NCBI GenBank assembly: GCA_000433455.1
Contig: HF992497.1
Coordinates: 31,616 to 95,615, forward strand
Direction: 5' to 3'
DNA: 64,000 nt
From: Mycoplasma sp. CAG:877
Lineage (GTDB): Bacteria > Bacillota_I > Bacilli_A > RF39 > UBA660
Shown: piece after piece, positions 51,983 to 61,740 of the stretch
Layout of the letters: every line of letters starts with the position of its first letter
How positions within the stretch are numbered: the first letter of the stretch is position 1
Position numbers and translations under genes: made by a program
The notes under the pieces: model-generated
What the model was told of the DNA's origin: nothing
The model's input: the letters and a program-made list of their open reading frames with translations, nothing else
Databases searched by the model: none

Positions 51983-52011
51983 AGTATAACACACTTTTTT
52001 TTATTCTTCAA
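51983..52011 (-). promoter_or_regulatory. Promoter of metG T-box transcript
   Basis: Minus strand TTGAAG (52006-52011, inside the end of spoVT), 17-bp spacer, TATACT (51983-51988). Confidence 0.68.
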
Positions 52012-52531
52012 TATGTTTTCCTAAAAATTGTGCCATTACACTAATAAGTTTTTCATCTAATTGTGTAATATCATTTTTATCAGAAATAACCAGTACTAAG
52101 CCAACAGCATCTCCATTCATAATAATTGGTTGAATTATATATGATAGTTTATCCTTTTCATTTTCATGTAATTCAACAGTATGTACACTTGTTTCAAATA
52201 TATTTTTTCTTTCCTTCATAATACTTTCTAAATATCTAGAGATATTAGTATCTATATATTTTTTCTTCAAACTACCAGAACCAGCAATAAATCTATCACG
52301 ATCTGTAATCAATACGGTTTTATTTATTGTAGCATTTATTATTTCTACTAATTCTTGAGCAACTTCATTCATATCAGACATTTTAGAGAATTTTTTTAGA
52401 GCAATCATTTCTCTATCAACAAATATTTCTAACGATTCTCCATCACGAATTCTAAGAGTACGTCGAATCTCCTTGGGAATAACAATTCTTCCTAAATCAT
52501 CCACTCTTCTTACTACACCTGTTGACTTCAT
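52001..52531 (-). CDS. spoVT: Stage V sporulation protein T
   Basis: AbrB-type forespore transcription regulator acting downstream of SigG. 176 residues. N-terminal swapped-hairpin DNA-binding domain with MKSTGVVRRVDDLGRIVIPK and EIRRTLRIRDGESLEIFVD, and a C-terminal GAF-like domain (about 60-176). Start ATG 52531 behind GTGAGGAA; a longer in-frame reading exists but overlaps repeats and promoter-like boxes. Same place as in B. subtilis (after mfd). Confidence 0.95.
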   Translation of the reverse strand: MKSTGVVRRVDDLGRIVIPKEIRRTLRIRDGESLEIFVDREMIALKKFSKMSDMNEVAQELVEIINATINKTVLITDRDRFIAGSGSLKKKYIDTNISRYLESIMKERKNIFETSVHTVELHENEKDKLSYIIQPIIMNGDAVGLVLVISDKNDITQLDEKLISVMAQFLGKHIEE

Positions 52532-52619
52532 AAAATTATTCCTCACTTTCTTCATACTAATATTCTCTCTACAATAATCACATTTTATACACAAACTTTG
52601 TCTCTCATTTATATTATAA

Positions 52620-52660
52620 TAAATATTTCCATAAATTCCCTTGGTAAATATTTCCATAAA
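52620..52660 (-). repeat. Two 16-bp direct repeats upstream of spoVT
   Basis: TTTATGGAAATATTTA occurs at 52645-52660 and again at 52620-52635, 25 bp apart. A TATAAT box follows at 52613-52618 on the minus strand, with the second copy occupying its spacer. Looks like a pair of operator sites. Confidence 0.75.
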
Positions 52661-52731
52661 AGTACCATAAAATAAAGAATTTCAGTACATAAATTAAGTA
52701 AATTTAATTTTTAATTTTATTGTCAAAAAAG

Positions 52732-52757
52732 TCAAAAAAAAAGACTTAATAGTTAAG
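52732..52757 (-). terminator. Probable terminator after the 218-residue unknown gene
   Basis: CTTAA/TTAAG stem with three-base loop, then nine T residues on the minus strand. Short stem. The rest of 52532-52797 holds the direct repeats and a TATAAT box, with no gene. Confidence 0.5.
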
Positions 52758-52797
52758 CAATTTATAAAAATCTTATCTAAAAGTCCTCTTATAATAT

Positions 52798-53454
52798 TTA
52801 TTCTATATCAAAAATACGTGAATTTTCTAAAGTAAATAAATATCTTTCACTCTGTTCTTTGAAACTATTAATCAAAATAGTATCTTTAACTAATATTTTA
52901 AAATCAATATTTTCTAATAATTGTCTCTGATAATTACCATTGATATATTTACTAACATCACCTGTTATTTTTTTAACTATACTTGGATCGATATTTTCAG
53001 AAAATAACCCATCAATTTTAGTAATTATTTCCTGACTTAAATTTAATTTTATTATCTCTTTCATTTCACTCTTTATTTTTTTATTAACCAAATTAAAATC
53101 TTTTTTATTTATTTTAATAACATCAGTATCTTTTTCTAAAGAATAATTATTTACAATCTTTGATAACTCAGCAATTCTAATATCTTTTAATTTATCAAAC
53201 GCATCTAAACACTTATCTCTATATCTATCAACCATTCCAGTTAAAACATCAGCATTCAATACTATTTTATTTTTCTTAGCCAAATCTAAAAATTTAGATT
53301 TTATTAAATCCATTGAATCTAAAGGTGGTTTTTTTATTAAAGAAGATATATCCTCATCAAACAAGGCATTAGTATTATTATTAATAGTCTCTACTAACGC
53401 CTTTCTATAATTACTAACATGATTATCTTTAAGACTCTGAACATCATACATCAT
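52798..53454 (-). CDS. Helical protein of unknown function between mfd and spoVT
   Basis: 218 residues, Lys-, Asp- and Ile-rich, with no hydrophobic segment long enough for a membrane, no Cys clusters except one Cys, and probably all-alpha. AGGAGTTGGATAA precedes ATG 53454. It lies 45 nt after mfd, in a spot where B. subtilis goes straight from mfd to spoVT. Terminators and the gap suggest co-transcription with mfd. I recognise no family. Confidence 0.65.
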   Translation of the reverse strand: MMYDVQSLKDNHVSNYRKALVETINNNTNALFDEDISSLIKKPPLDSMDLIKSKFLDLAKKNKIVLNADVLTGMVDRYRDKCLDAFDKLKDIRIAELSKIVNNYSLEKDTDVIKINKKDFNLVNKKIKSEMKEIIKLNLSQEIITKIDGLFSENIDPSIVKKITGDVSKYINGNYQRQLLENIDFKILVKDTILINSFKEQSERYLFTLENSRIFDIE

Positions 53455-53499
53455 TTATCCAACTCCTAGCATAAATAAATTTAACTAATAATTTACTAA

Positions 53500-56400
53500 T
53501 TAGTCAATACTATTTTTATATTTAGTATAAATTTTATCTAAAAGTTTAACTAAATAATAGATAGGATGTTTTTCTAATTTTATAATATCTAAGACGATAA
53601 TCAAATTACTGCCTTTACTAATAAATCTAAACATATTAGTAATATAAAATGCATCCATAAATACTTCATCCATATTTAATTTAGAAACTACATCAGCAGT
53701 AAATACTAATTCAATAGAATTCTTAGTTTGATGAACGTTTTTTATATTTAGACTTCTTGCTAACTTCTCAAACCATTCTTCATACATATAAATAACTATA
53801 TCTTCATTCAAACGACCAAATCTATCTTCTAATTCTACTTTAATCTCATTGAATTTCTCCTCAGAATCAATCTCATTAATCTTCCTATGAATCTCTATTT
53901 TTAAGTCATCATCACTAACATAACTATCATCAATATGTGTAGAAACATTAAGTAATGGTTTTGCTTCTTTTTCCTCCTCTTCTTCTGAAGATTCTAAAGT
54001 CTCGCTACTAATACTGCTAACCTCATCATTTAGCATTTTTAAATATAAATCAATTCCTACTGAATCAATAAACCCAGCTTGTTCACTACCAAGTATATCT
54101 CCAGCACCTCTAATAGATAAATCTCTTGTCGCTATTGAAAAGCCACTACCAAGTTCTGTAAACTCTTTAATAACATTAAGTCTTTTAACAGCAGACTCAG
54201 TAAGTACTTTTCTAGCATCATACATTAAATAAGCATATGCAAATCTATCACTTCGCCCAACTCTACCTCTAATCTGATATAGTTGACTAAGTCCAAAACG
54301 ATCGGCATCTATTATTATTAAAGTATTTACGTTAGGAATATCTATACCAGTTTCTATAATAGTAGTACATAGTAAAATATCATACTTTTTATTAACAAAA
54401 TCAAATATCTTACTTTCAAGTTCACTTTTAGACATTTGTCCATGAGCAACAGCAATATTTGCCTCAGGTACTAAATTTTTAATTTTTAAAGCCTCTTCTT
54501 CAATGGATTGTACTTTATTGTAAAGAATATATACTTGTCCATTTCTACTTAACTCTTTGTAAATTGCATCCTTAAGTATCATCATATTCTCTTGAATTAC
54601 ATATGTTTGAACAGGATACCTATTAACAGGTGGAGTTCCAATCAATGAAAGACTTCTAATACCAACTAACGACATTTGTAATGTTCTAGGAATAGGTGTT
54701 GCTGTCAAAGTCAATACATCAACATTAGTCTTATATTGTTTTATTTTTTCCTTATGCATCACCCCAAATCTTTGCTCTTCATCAATTATTAATAAACCTA
54801 AGTCTTTGGATACAACGTCGTCACTTAATAATCTATGAGTACCAAAAACCAAATCAATAGTACCATCTTTTAAACCATCTATTGTCTTTTTTACATCTTT
54901 GGGAGAAGTAAATCTATTAAGTAATGCTATAGATACTGGAAAGTTCTTAAATCTTTCCTTAGCATTTTCATAATGTTGATTAGATAAAATTGTAGTAGGA
55001 CATAAAAATAATACTTGTTTAGAATCCATAATTGCTTTAAATGCAGCAACAAATGCTACCTCAGTCTTACCAAAACCAACATCTCCACATAATAATCTGT
55101 CCATCGGAACTGGTTTTTCCATATCCATTTTGATTTGTTGTATCGCTGTTATTTGGTCCCTAGTAAGTTCATATGGAAAATCATTTTCAAACTCTATCAT
55201 CATTTCAGAGTCAGGTGAGAAAGCATATCCAGATTTTTTTTCTCTTTCTGCATAAAGTCTTAATAATTTATCAGCCATATCTCTAACTTTAGCCTTAACT
55301 CGAATTTTAGTCTTTTCCCATTCAGTACCACCTAATTTATTAATTTTAGGTTGAACTCCCTCTTTACCAGAATACTTCATCAATAAATCTATTTTTTCAA
55401 CAGGTATATAAATCTTGTCAGTTCCTTGATATAAAACCTCTAAATAATCTTTTTCACAGCCAAAAGATGATAAAGTTTTAATACCATTATAAATACCAAT
55501 ACCATGTATATTATGTACAACATAGTCTCCAATACTTAATTTAGAAATATCAGAAATAGAAGTAGAATACTTAAAAGTAGTATTATATTTTCTACTCTTT
55601 CTCTTGTTATAAATAGTTCAGAAGCCGTTAATAATACAATATCATTATAAATAAATCCATGGTTAAACTCTTTTTCAATTAAATTAACTTGTCCAACGAC
55701 AACACTATTAAAATCAGAATAATATAATTTCATGTTTAATTTGTTAGCAATACTTCTAAGCTGATATTTCTTTAAACATATCAAAACTGTTTTTCCTTCT
55801 CTAATAGAATTATTTATAAATTTATTCATTTGTTCACTATTTTCAGCAAAATTATTTATAGTCTTAGAATTAAAACTAATACTATTTGTTGAAGAAACAT
55901 AATTATCAACAGACATATAGTATAATGGAAACTTAACAGAAATATCATCTAAAGCAAACATATAATCTGAAGTAAAAGTAGAATCACTACTATTTCTATA
56001 AGAATTAATTTCCTCTAAAATATGTAAATAACTAACATTGATCTGTTCAAAATCTTTAAATACGACATATCCATCATCAAAATACTTAGCAATTGACACT
56101 ACGTTTTCATATTTTGGTAAATATTTTTGTTTTCCATATTCATCTTCTACAACAAATGAACTATTAGTTAAAAATTCTGAATATGGTCTTATTGTAATAT
56201 TATCTATATTCTTTAAAGACTTCTGTGTTTCAACATCAAAATATCTAATTGAGTCAATTTCATCACCAAAAAATTCTATTCTTATTGGTTTATCTTCTTC
56301 AACAGGATAAATATCAACAACAAATCCACGTACACCAATCTCACCAGTTTTAGTAACAATCGTACTTCTAGTATAACTACAACTAACAAGTTTACTAACT

Positions 56401-56816
56401 AAATCTTTAGGAGAAATAGTATCTCCTACTTTTAAACTAATGATATGTTTTTTATAATTTAGAGCATCTGGCAAAAATCTTAAATATCCCATCAAATTAG
56501 TAATAACAATTAAAGGTTTCTCACTAATAATATCATTCAAAGTATTTAATCGATTTATCTTTAAATCAGGACTAATTGCTAATGCCTCACTAGTTAAAAA
56601 ATCATCCATTGGAAAAAGTCTAACATCATCAGTATAATTACTTAAAGATGAATATATATTATTTGCCTCAAACAAAGTATTGACTACCAAAAGAATACTT
56701 TTATTTTTTTGTTTAAATAAATCATACAAATAAACGCAAAAAAACTCATCGGTAAGCCCAACTATACCCATGTCCTTTTTTACATCAATTTTAATTAAAT
56801 TTTCCAAAAAATTCAT
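53500..56816 (-). pseudogene. mfd: Transcription-repair coupling factor Mfd, interrupted by one frameshift
   Basis: Large Snf2-like translocase that removes stalled RNA polymerase. The N-terminal part is in one frame from ATG 56816 (UvrB-like domain) and ends near ITRE/RVEN around 55593-55600; the C-terminal part continues in the -1 frame, reading KSRKYNTTFKYSTSISD then GDYVVHNIHGIGIY and YQGTDKIYIPVEKID (RNAP-interacting domain), and further to helicase motifs GDVGFGKTEVA, DEEQRFGV and GRVGRSDRFAYAYL, ending at 53500. One extra A in the GAAAGAG run would restore about 1105 residues, the family's normal length. There is no other defect. A sequencing error, or a recent mutation. An internal TTG (55383) could start a shorter C-terminal product. 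Confidence 0.88.
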
Positions 56817-56820
56817 TAAA

Positions 56821-57393
56821 TCACCTGTTTTTACGATTATACTTACTCATTAAATCTGAAAATGGCAAAACAAAATAGTCATCAATAACATTATTTAATT
56901 CCTTAAATAACCCATTCAATGTATCTAAATCGTCTCTAGATATTTTACCCAAAACATAATCTTTTATATCAATAGAACTATTTTTTGAAATACCAACTTT
57001 TAATCTCTTAAATTTATCAGTACCTAAACATAACGCTATATTTTTTAAACCATTATGACCACCAGAGGAACCAGCCTCTCTTAACTTAAAATTACCAACA
57101 AGTAAATCTAAATCATCTGAAACAACTAAAATATCAGAAATGTCAATTTTAAAATAATCAACAACTTCCTTAACTGCTTGTCCAGATAAATTCATATAAG
57201 TAAGAGGTTTCATAAAAATAACTTTTTCTCCTCTTATATCGGTTTGTAAATATAATGAATTGAATTTCTTTTTCCACTCATTATCACTAATATTAATATG
57301 TTCAATATAATTATCAACAACCATAAATCCTACATTATGCCTTGTTTTATCATATTCTTTTCCAGGATTACCCAATCCTACTATCAATTTCAT
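56821..57393 (-). CDS. pth: Peptidyl-tRNA hydrolase
   Basis: Releases peptidyl-tRNAs. 190 residues. IVGLGNPGKEYDKTRHNVGF with the catalytic His20-equivalent, FMKPLTYMNLSGQAV, and GSSGGHNGLKNI are intact. GGGAAGTGATTAG precedes ATG 57393. Same pth-mfd order as B. subtilis. Confidence 0.97.
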   Translation of the reverse strand: MKLIVGLGNPGKEYDKTRHNVGFMVVDNYIEHINISDNEWKKKFNSLYLQTDIRGEKVIFMKPLTYMNLSGQAVKEVVDYFKIDISDILVVSDDLDLLVGNFKLREAGSSGGHNGLKNIALCLGTDKFKRLKVGISKNSSIDIKDYVLGKISRDDLDTLNGLFKELNNVIDDYFVLPFSDLMSKYNRKNR

Positions 57394-57397
57394 CTAA

Positions 57398-58237
57398 TCA
57401 CTTCCCTAAATGATATTCTTTATAAACTATAGACTTAGCAATCTGTCTCTCTTTGGCAACCAATTTAATAGCTTCTTTTTCATCCATGCCATCCTCAACA
57501 TATAATTTAACATGCTCAATAATAGACATTTCACTATAATCAACTACATCATGATTTCCATCAACCACTAGTACAAATTCACCTTTTAAACTATCTGCAA
57601 CATCTATTAAATTACTTATTTTATCTCTTAAAATTTCCTCATGTATTTTAGAAATTTCCCTAGAAATAGAAATATTTCTATCGCCCAACACATTTAACAT
57701 ATTAGTTAATGTATTTTTTAATCTATGTGGTGCCTCATAAAAAATCATTGTACATTTTAAATTTTTTAAAGACTGTAATTCTGTTTTTTGTTTAGAATCC
57801 TTCGCATTTAAAAAACCATAGAACAAAAACTGTGAAGGATATATTCCTGAAGACGTCAAAGCTGGTACAAAAGCTGTCGCACCAGGTAAACTTATAACAT
57901 TCAAATTATTAGCAATAACTTCTTTAACAACAACATATCCCGGATCACTAATAATAGGTGTTCCTTGATCAGTAACTAGTCCTATATTTAAACCATTTTT
58001 TAAATCATCAACAACAACAGACTTTACTTTTTCTTCATTAAATTCATGACAACTAACTAATTTTTTCTTAATATCATATTTTTTAAGTAATTTACCAGTT
58101 TCTCTAGTATCTTCACATAAAATTATATCAACCATTTTCAACGTATTAAGTGCTCTTATAGTAATATCATCTAAATTACCAATAGGAGTTGGAATTAAAT
58201 ATAAACTTGCTCTACCATCATAACTACTTTGTCGCAT
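57398..58237 (-). CDS. rsmI: 16S rRNA (cytidine(1402)-2'-O)-methyltransferase RsmI
   Basis: Tetrapyrrole-methylase-fold enzyme, 279 residues. LYLIPTPIGNLDDITIRAL at the N-terminus, LCEDTRETGKLL, LVTDQGTPIISDPGY and the SLPGATAFVPALTSSG motif. ATG 58237 behind GGGAGGTTA, overlapping the upstream gene by 14 nt. Confidence 0.95.
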   Translation of the reverse strand: MRQSSYDGRASLYLIPTPIGNLDDITIRALNTLKMVDIILCEDTRETGKLLKKYDIKKKLVSCHEFNEEKVKSVVVDDLKNGLNIGLVTDQGTPIISDPGYVVVKEVIANNLNVISLPGATAFVPALTSSGIYPSQFLFYGFLNAKDSKQKTELQSLKNLKCTMIFYEAPHRLKNTLTNMLNVLGDRNISISREISKIHEEILRDKISNLIDVADSLKGEFVLVVDGNHDVVDYSEMSIIEHVKLYVEDGMDEKEAIKLVAKERQIAKSIVYKEYHLGK

Positions 58238-58967
58238 TATTAATAACCTCCCTACATAAAGACTCGTACTCCTTCGTCATAGTACCATCCTCATTATATA
58301 AAATAAACGGCCTTTCTATTTTTAATCCTGTTTTACCACACTTTTGTCCTTCAACTAAAACTAAAGTTGATTCTTTTGAAATTTTCTCATAAACAAACTG
58401 TAATCTTTTTGGCTCAATATTATTTTTCCTAAACAAATCAAAAATCTCCATTAATCTAACCGGTCTATGTACAATAGCAAAATTTCCATTATTTTTCAAT
58501 AATTTTTTTGAAATGCAAAAAACATCATCAAGTGTTACTTCTACTTCATGACGCGCAATAACCTTTTCTAAAGATAAATTAAAATAGTTTTCTTCATTAA
58601 CTTTAAAATACGGAGGATTACAAGTAATTAAATCGTACTTTTCCATTGTCTCAGTATTAACATAATCTTTCATATTTATATTTAAAATTTCGATTTGTGA
58701 CTCAAGATCATTATATTCAACTGACTTAATAGCCAAATTAGCCAATTTTTTTTGTAACTCAACTCCAACTATTTTCTTATCAGTTCTAAGAGAAAGAATT
58801 AGAGGAATTACTCCGTTTCCACATCCTAAATCTAAAATATTTTTATCTCTCATTCTAATAGTTGCAAAATTAGCAAGCATAATACTATCTAATGAAAAAG
58901 AAAAACAATCATCATCTTGATAAATCTTCCTATTTTTATAACCTAATATATCATCCAATCGTTCCAT
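58224..58967 (-). CDS. tRNA1(Val) adenine(37)-N6-methyltransferase-like (YabB/TrmN6)
   Basis: SAM-dependent methyltransferase, 247 residues. N-terminal DDCFSFSLDSIMLANFA (typical of the family), SAM-binding ILDLGCGNGVIPLILS (about 42-57), catalytic DLITCNPPYFKV (about 116-127), and the C-terminal RPVRLMEIFDLFRKN. Overlaps the ricT stop by one base and rsmI by 14. Called YabB in B. subtilis, same neighbourhood. Confidence 0.92.
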   Translation of the reverse strand: MERLDDILGYKNRKIYQDDDCFSFSLDSIMLANFATIRMRDKNILDLGCGNGVIPLILSLRTDKKIVGVELQKKLANLAIKSVEYNDLESQIEILNINMKDYVNTETMEKYDLITCNPPYFKVNEENYFNLSLEKVIARHEVEVTLDDVFCISKKLLKNNGNFAIVHRPVRLMEIFDLFRKNNIEPKRLQFVYEKISKESTLVLVEGQKCGKTGLKIERPFILYNEDGTMTKEYESLCREVINNATK

Positions 58968-59755
58968 TATTTATCAACCTGCTCAAATTCTATAATTCCT
59001 TTTTCCTTTAAATCAACACTATAGGTTCGTTTAAACACATCAATTGAAACAACTTTTCCAACCCCATGTTCAGTTTCCATAATAGAACCAATCTTTGGTA
59101 AACCTTTTTTTAATTCAGTATAAACGTCATTTTCATATCCTAAACAACATAAAAGTCTACCACATACACCATTGATTTTAGAAGGATTAAGTGCTAGAAA
59201 CTGATTTTTAGCCATATTAATAGAAACACTACTAAAATCAGTCAAAAATGAATTACAACATAAAAATAAGCCACAAGGACCAAGTCCACCAACTCTTTTA
59301 GCCTTATCCCTAACACCAATCTGTCTTAATTCAATTCTAGTTTTATACTTTTGCGCTAATTTTTTAGCAAGTTCTCTAAAATCAACACGATCATCTGCTA
59401 AAAAGGAAAACAATAATTGTGACTTATCAAGGTTATAAAAAGCCTCCAAGAAATTCATGTTCAATTTTAAATCTTTACTAAATTTCTTTGCGTCTTCAAG
59501 AGCCTTAGTAGCACACTTAATATTCTCATTAAATTGTTTTAAATCTTCTTCTGTTGCCTTTCTAACAACTTTATCTAAAGGTAATACCAAATTATCTTTT
59601 TTTTCTTTATATATATCTTTTTTAACAGTAGCAAGTTGAAAACCATTTTCAGTACTAACTACTACCTTATCTCCGACAGAAAAATTTAAATCACTAGGAG
59701 AAAGAAATGCTAATTGCCTATTATTATCAAAACTAACAACTAATACATCAATCAT
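58967..59755 (-). CDS. ricT: RicT (YaaT), PSP1 domain protein
   Basis: Part of the RicA-RicF-RicT complex that binds Fe-S clusters and supports RNase Y processing, competence and sporulation. 262 residues. The PSP1 core spans about 50-210 and includes RVGGLGPCGLFLCCNSFL and NGVCGRLLCCLGYEND, the cysteine-rich motifs of the family. Start ATG 59755, 8 nt inside the end of holB, behind GGTGGTG. No ricA or ricF in this window. Confidence 0.93.
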   Translation of the reverse strand: MIDVLVVSFDNNRQLAFLSPSDLNFSVGDKVVVSTENGFQLATVKKDIYKEKKDNLVLPLDKVVRKATEEDLKQFNENIKCATKALEDAKKFSKDLKLNMNFLEAFYNLDKSQLLFSFLADDRVDFRELAKKLAQKYKTRIELRQIGVRDKAKRVGGLGPCGLFLCCNSFLTDFSSVSINMAKNQFLALNPSKINGVCGRLLCCLGYENDVYTELKKGLPKIGSIMETEHGVGKVVSIDVFKRTYSVDLKEKGIIEFEQVDK

Positions 59756-60590
59756 TACTAACACCACCAATCAGCTTAGAAAACAAAGAATCTAACCATA
59801 ACTTATAATTAACATTATAATCCAATTTCATTAATTCTACCTCAATTATATTCAAAAAACGTATAATTGAATCTTTATTGACACCAAATAAACAAGAATA
59901 CAAAGACTTATTATTTTGTAAAAAGTCCAGAAAAATAATTTCTATTTTCTTAAAATAATCCATTGCAATATTCTTATCAGGTAATAATTCCAATAAAGAA
60001 CCATAATTTATAAATAAAGAATCACCCTTAACAATATATGAAATAATAGTATTAATTTCTTCATTATAATCATAACTGTCATCTTCACTACCAATAGTTA
60101 AAACCTGACATCTAGATAAAATCGTATCCAAAAGTTTATACCTATTCTTTGTAAGTAAAATAGCAATTATATCATCAGCTGGTTCCTCTAAAAACTTAAG
60201 TAAAGTATTTGCTGCTGCCACATTTAACTTATCCGCTTCCTGAATTACATAAATTCTTTTATTTTCTAATAAAGATTTATTGTTAAAATCCTTTTGTAAA
60301 TCCAAAAGTTGATTTTTCTTTATTTCTTTACCATCTGGTTCTATATATCTAATATCTGGGTAATTATGATTATCAATCAAATTACAGACATTACAAGAAC
60401 CACAATTAAGTTTATCAAATGTTTTAATATCATTCTTACATAATAATAACTTAATAAACCGACTGACTAGAGACATGTCAATATCATAATCACACAGTTC
60501 AATAATATAAGCATGAGAAATTTTGTTATGAGCAAGAATATTTTCAGTAAAGGAAATAAATTTTTCATTTCTTATACCTATATTACTCAT
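59748..60590 (-). CDS. holB: DNA polymerase III delta' subunit
   Basis: Clamp-loader subunit. 280 residues. The AAA+-like N-terminal part has no Walker A lysine, as usual for delta', and has a zinc module NCGSCNVCNLI, IYVIQEADKLNVAAANTLLKFLEEP, and ILSRCQ. GGAGGTAAAG precedes ATG 60590. The tmk gene normally a neighbour is absent. Confidence 0.93.
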   Translation of the reverse strand: MSNIGIRNEKFISFTENILAHNKISHAYIIELCDYDIDMSLVSRFIKLLLCKNDIKTFDKLNCGSCNVCNLIDNHNYPDIRYIEPDGKEIKKNQLLDLQKDFNNKSLLENKRIYVIQEADKLNVAAANTLLKFLEEPADDIIAILLTKNRYKLLDTILSRCQVLTIGSEDDSYDYNEEINTIISYIVKGDSLFINYGSLLELLPDKNIAMDYFKKIEIIFLDFLQNNKSLYSCLFGVNKDSIIRFLNIIEVELMKLDYNVNYKLWLDSLFSKLIGGVSND

Positions 60591-60601
60591 AACTTTACCT
60601 C

Positions 60602-60796
60602 CTATAATACTAATATCTTAAATAATACTAAAGCAACTAAAACCGGTGCACCTAAAATCGTCATAAGGCCAACTGTAATATAATTAATTGGAATAATCAT
60701 ATTAAAATTAACTGCGATTAGGTTATAACCATATAATACAAAAGCACTTAAAACGATTTTTTTTATTAATAACATTATATTTTTCAAAATATTCAT
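60602..60796 (-). CDS. bofA: Pro-sigma-K processing inhibitor BofA
   Basis: Forespore outer-membrane protein that restrains SpoIVFB protease until engulfment is complete. 64 residues, shorter than the usual 87; hydrophobic segments at about 10-30 and 36-62. Family-like FNMIIPINYITVGLMTILGAPVLVAL at the C-terminus. AGGAGATG precedes ATG 60796. Position recR-bofA is as in B. subtilis. Confidence 0.85.
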   Translation of the reverse strand: MNILKNIMLLIKKIVLSAFVLYGYNLIAVNFNMIIPINYITVGLMTILGAPVLVALVLFKILVL

Positions 60797-60829
60797 CTCC
60801 TAATAGAAGATTATGAAGAAAAAATACTA

Positions 60830-61426
60830 TTATTCTATTTCTTTTCGATCTAGTAATGCTCTTTCTAGTGTTAAACTATCTACATATTCCATATCGGCAC
60901 CAATTGGTAAACCACTTGCCAACTTTGTAACAACTATATCCATATCGGATAATATTTTCTTTATATATAAAGCAGTTGTTTCTCCCTCTATACTAGGTTT
61001 AAATGCTAAAATTATTTCCTTAAAATTTTCCTTCGTTACACGATCAATTAATTTATCTAATCCAATATCCTCAGGATTAACCCCATCTAAAGGTGAGATT
61101 AAACCATTCAAAACATGATAATATCCATCAAACATACCAAGTTTTTCAAATAAGAACACGCTCTTAGTATCTTCAACAACACACAATACCTCATCATTTC
61201 TTAACTTATTTTCACACACAAAACATAGCTCATTTTCAGTAAGTGTATTGCAAATACTACATTTGTGAATATTTTTTTTTAGGTTAATGATACTTTCAGA
61301 GAAAAAATCTGCTTGCTCATCTTCCAACTCTAAAACAGCAAAAGTAAGTCGCTCTGCTGTCTTCTCTCCTATTCCTGGTAAAAATTTAAAAGACTCTATC
61401 AAATTTTTAATACTATTAGGATACAT
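60830..61426 (-). CDS. recR: Recombination protein RecR
   Basis: Recombination mediator forming a ring that clamps RecF/RecO complexes on DNA. 198 residues. FLPGIGEKTAERLTF helix-hairpin-helix, a four-Cys zinc module CSICNTLTENELCFVC (about 55-70), and a Toprim domain with LCVVEDTKSV and EGETTALYI. 2 nt after ebfC. Confidence 0.96.
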   Translation of the reverse strand: MYPNSIKNLIESFKFLPGIGEKTAERLTFAVLELEDEQADFFSESIINLKKNIHKCSICNTLTENELCFVCENKLRNDEVLCVVEDTKSVFLFEKLGMFDGYYHVLNGLISPLDGVNPEDIGLDKLIDRVTKENFKEIILAFKPSIEGETTALYIKKILSDMDIVVTKLASGLPIGADMEYVDSLTLERALLDRKEIE

Positions 61427-61428
61427 AA

Positions 61429-61725
61429 CTAAAATAAACCTGGAATATTAGCAAATTTTCCCATTTTCTTTTCTGTTTCAGCATCTATTTTCTTTGTTGC
61501 ATCATTAAAAGCAACCATAATCATATCCTCTAACATTTCTATATCTTCTTTATCTAATTCAGAAGAACTATCGATTTTTACAGATTTAACTTCTTTTGTA
61601 CCAAGTAAAGTTATCTTTACTAATGAACTTTCTCCAACAAATTCTTTCTCATCAATTTCTTTCTTTGCTTTTAGCATATCTTTTTGTAAAGCCTGTGCTT
61701 GCTTCATCATTGCTTGTATATTCAT
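61429..61725 (-). CDS. ebfC: Nucleoid-associated protein YbaB/EbfC
   Basis: Small DNA-binding protein next to dnaX and recR in most bacteria. 98 residues. MNIQAMMKQAQALQKDM at the N-terminus and MLEDMIMVAFNDATKKI helix are typical. AAGGAGAATA precedes ATG 61725. Confidence 0.94.
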   Translation of the reverse strand: MNIQAMMKQAQALQKDMLKAKKEIDEKEFVGESSLVKITLLGTKEVKSVKIDSSSELDKEDIEMLEDMIMVAFNDATKKIDAETEKKMGKFANIPGLF

Positions 61726-61740
61726 ATATATTCTCCTTTT

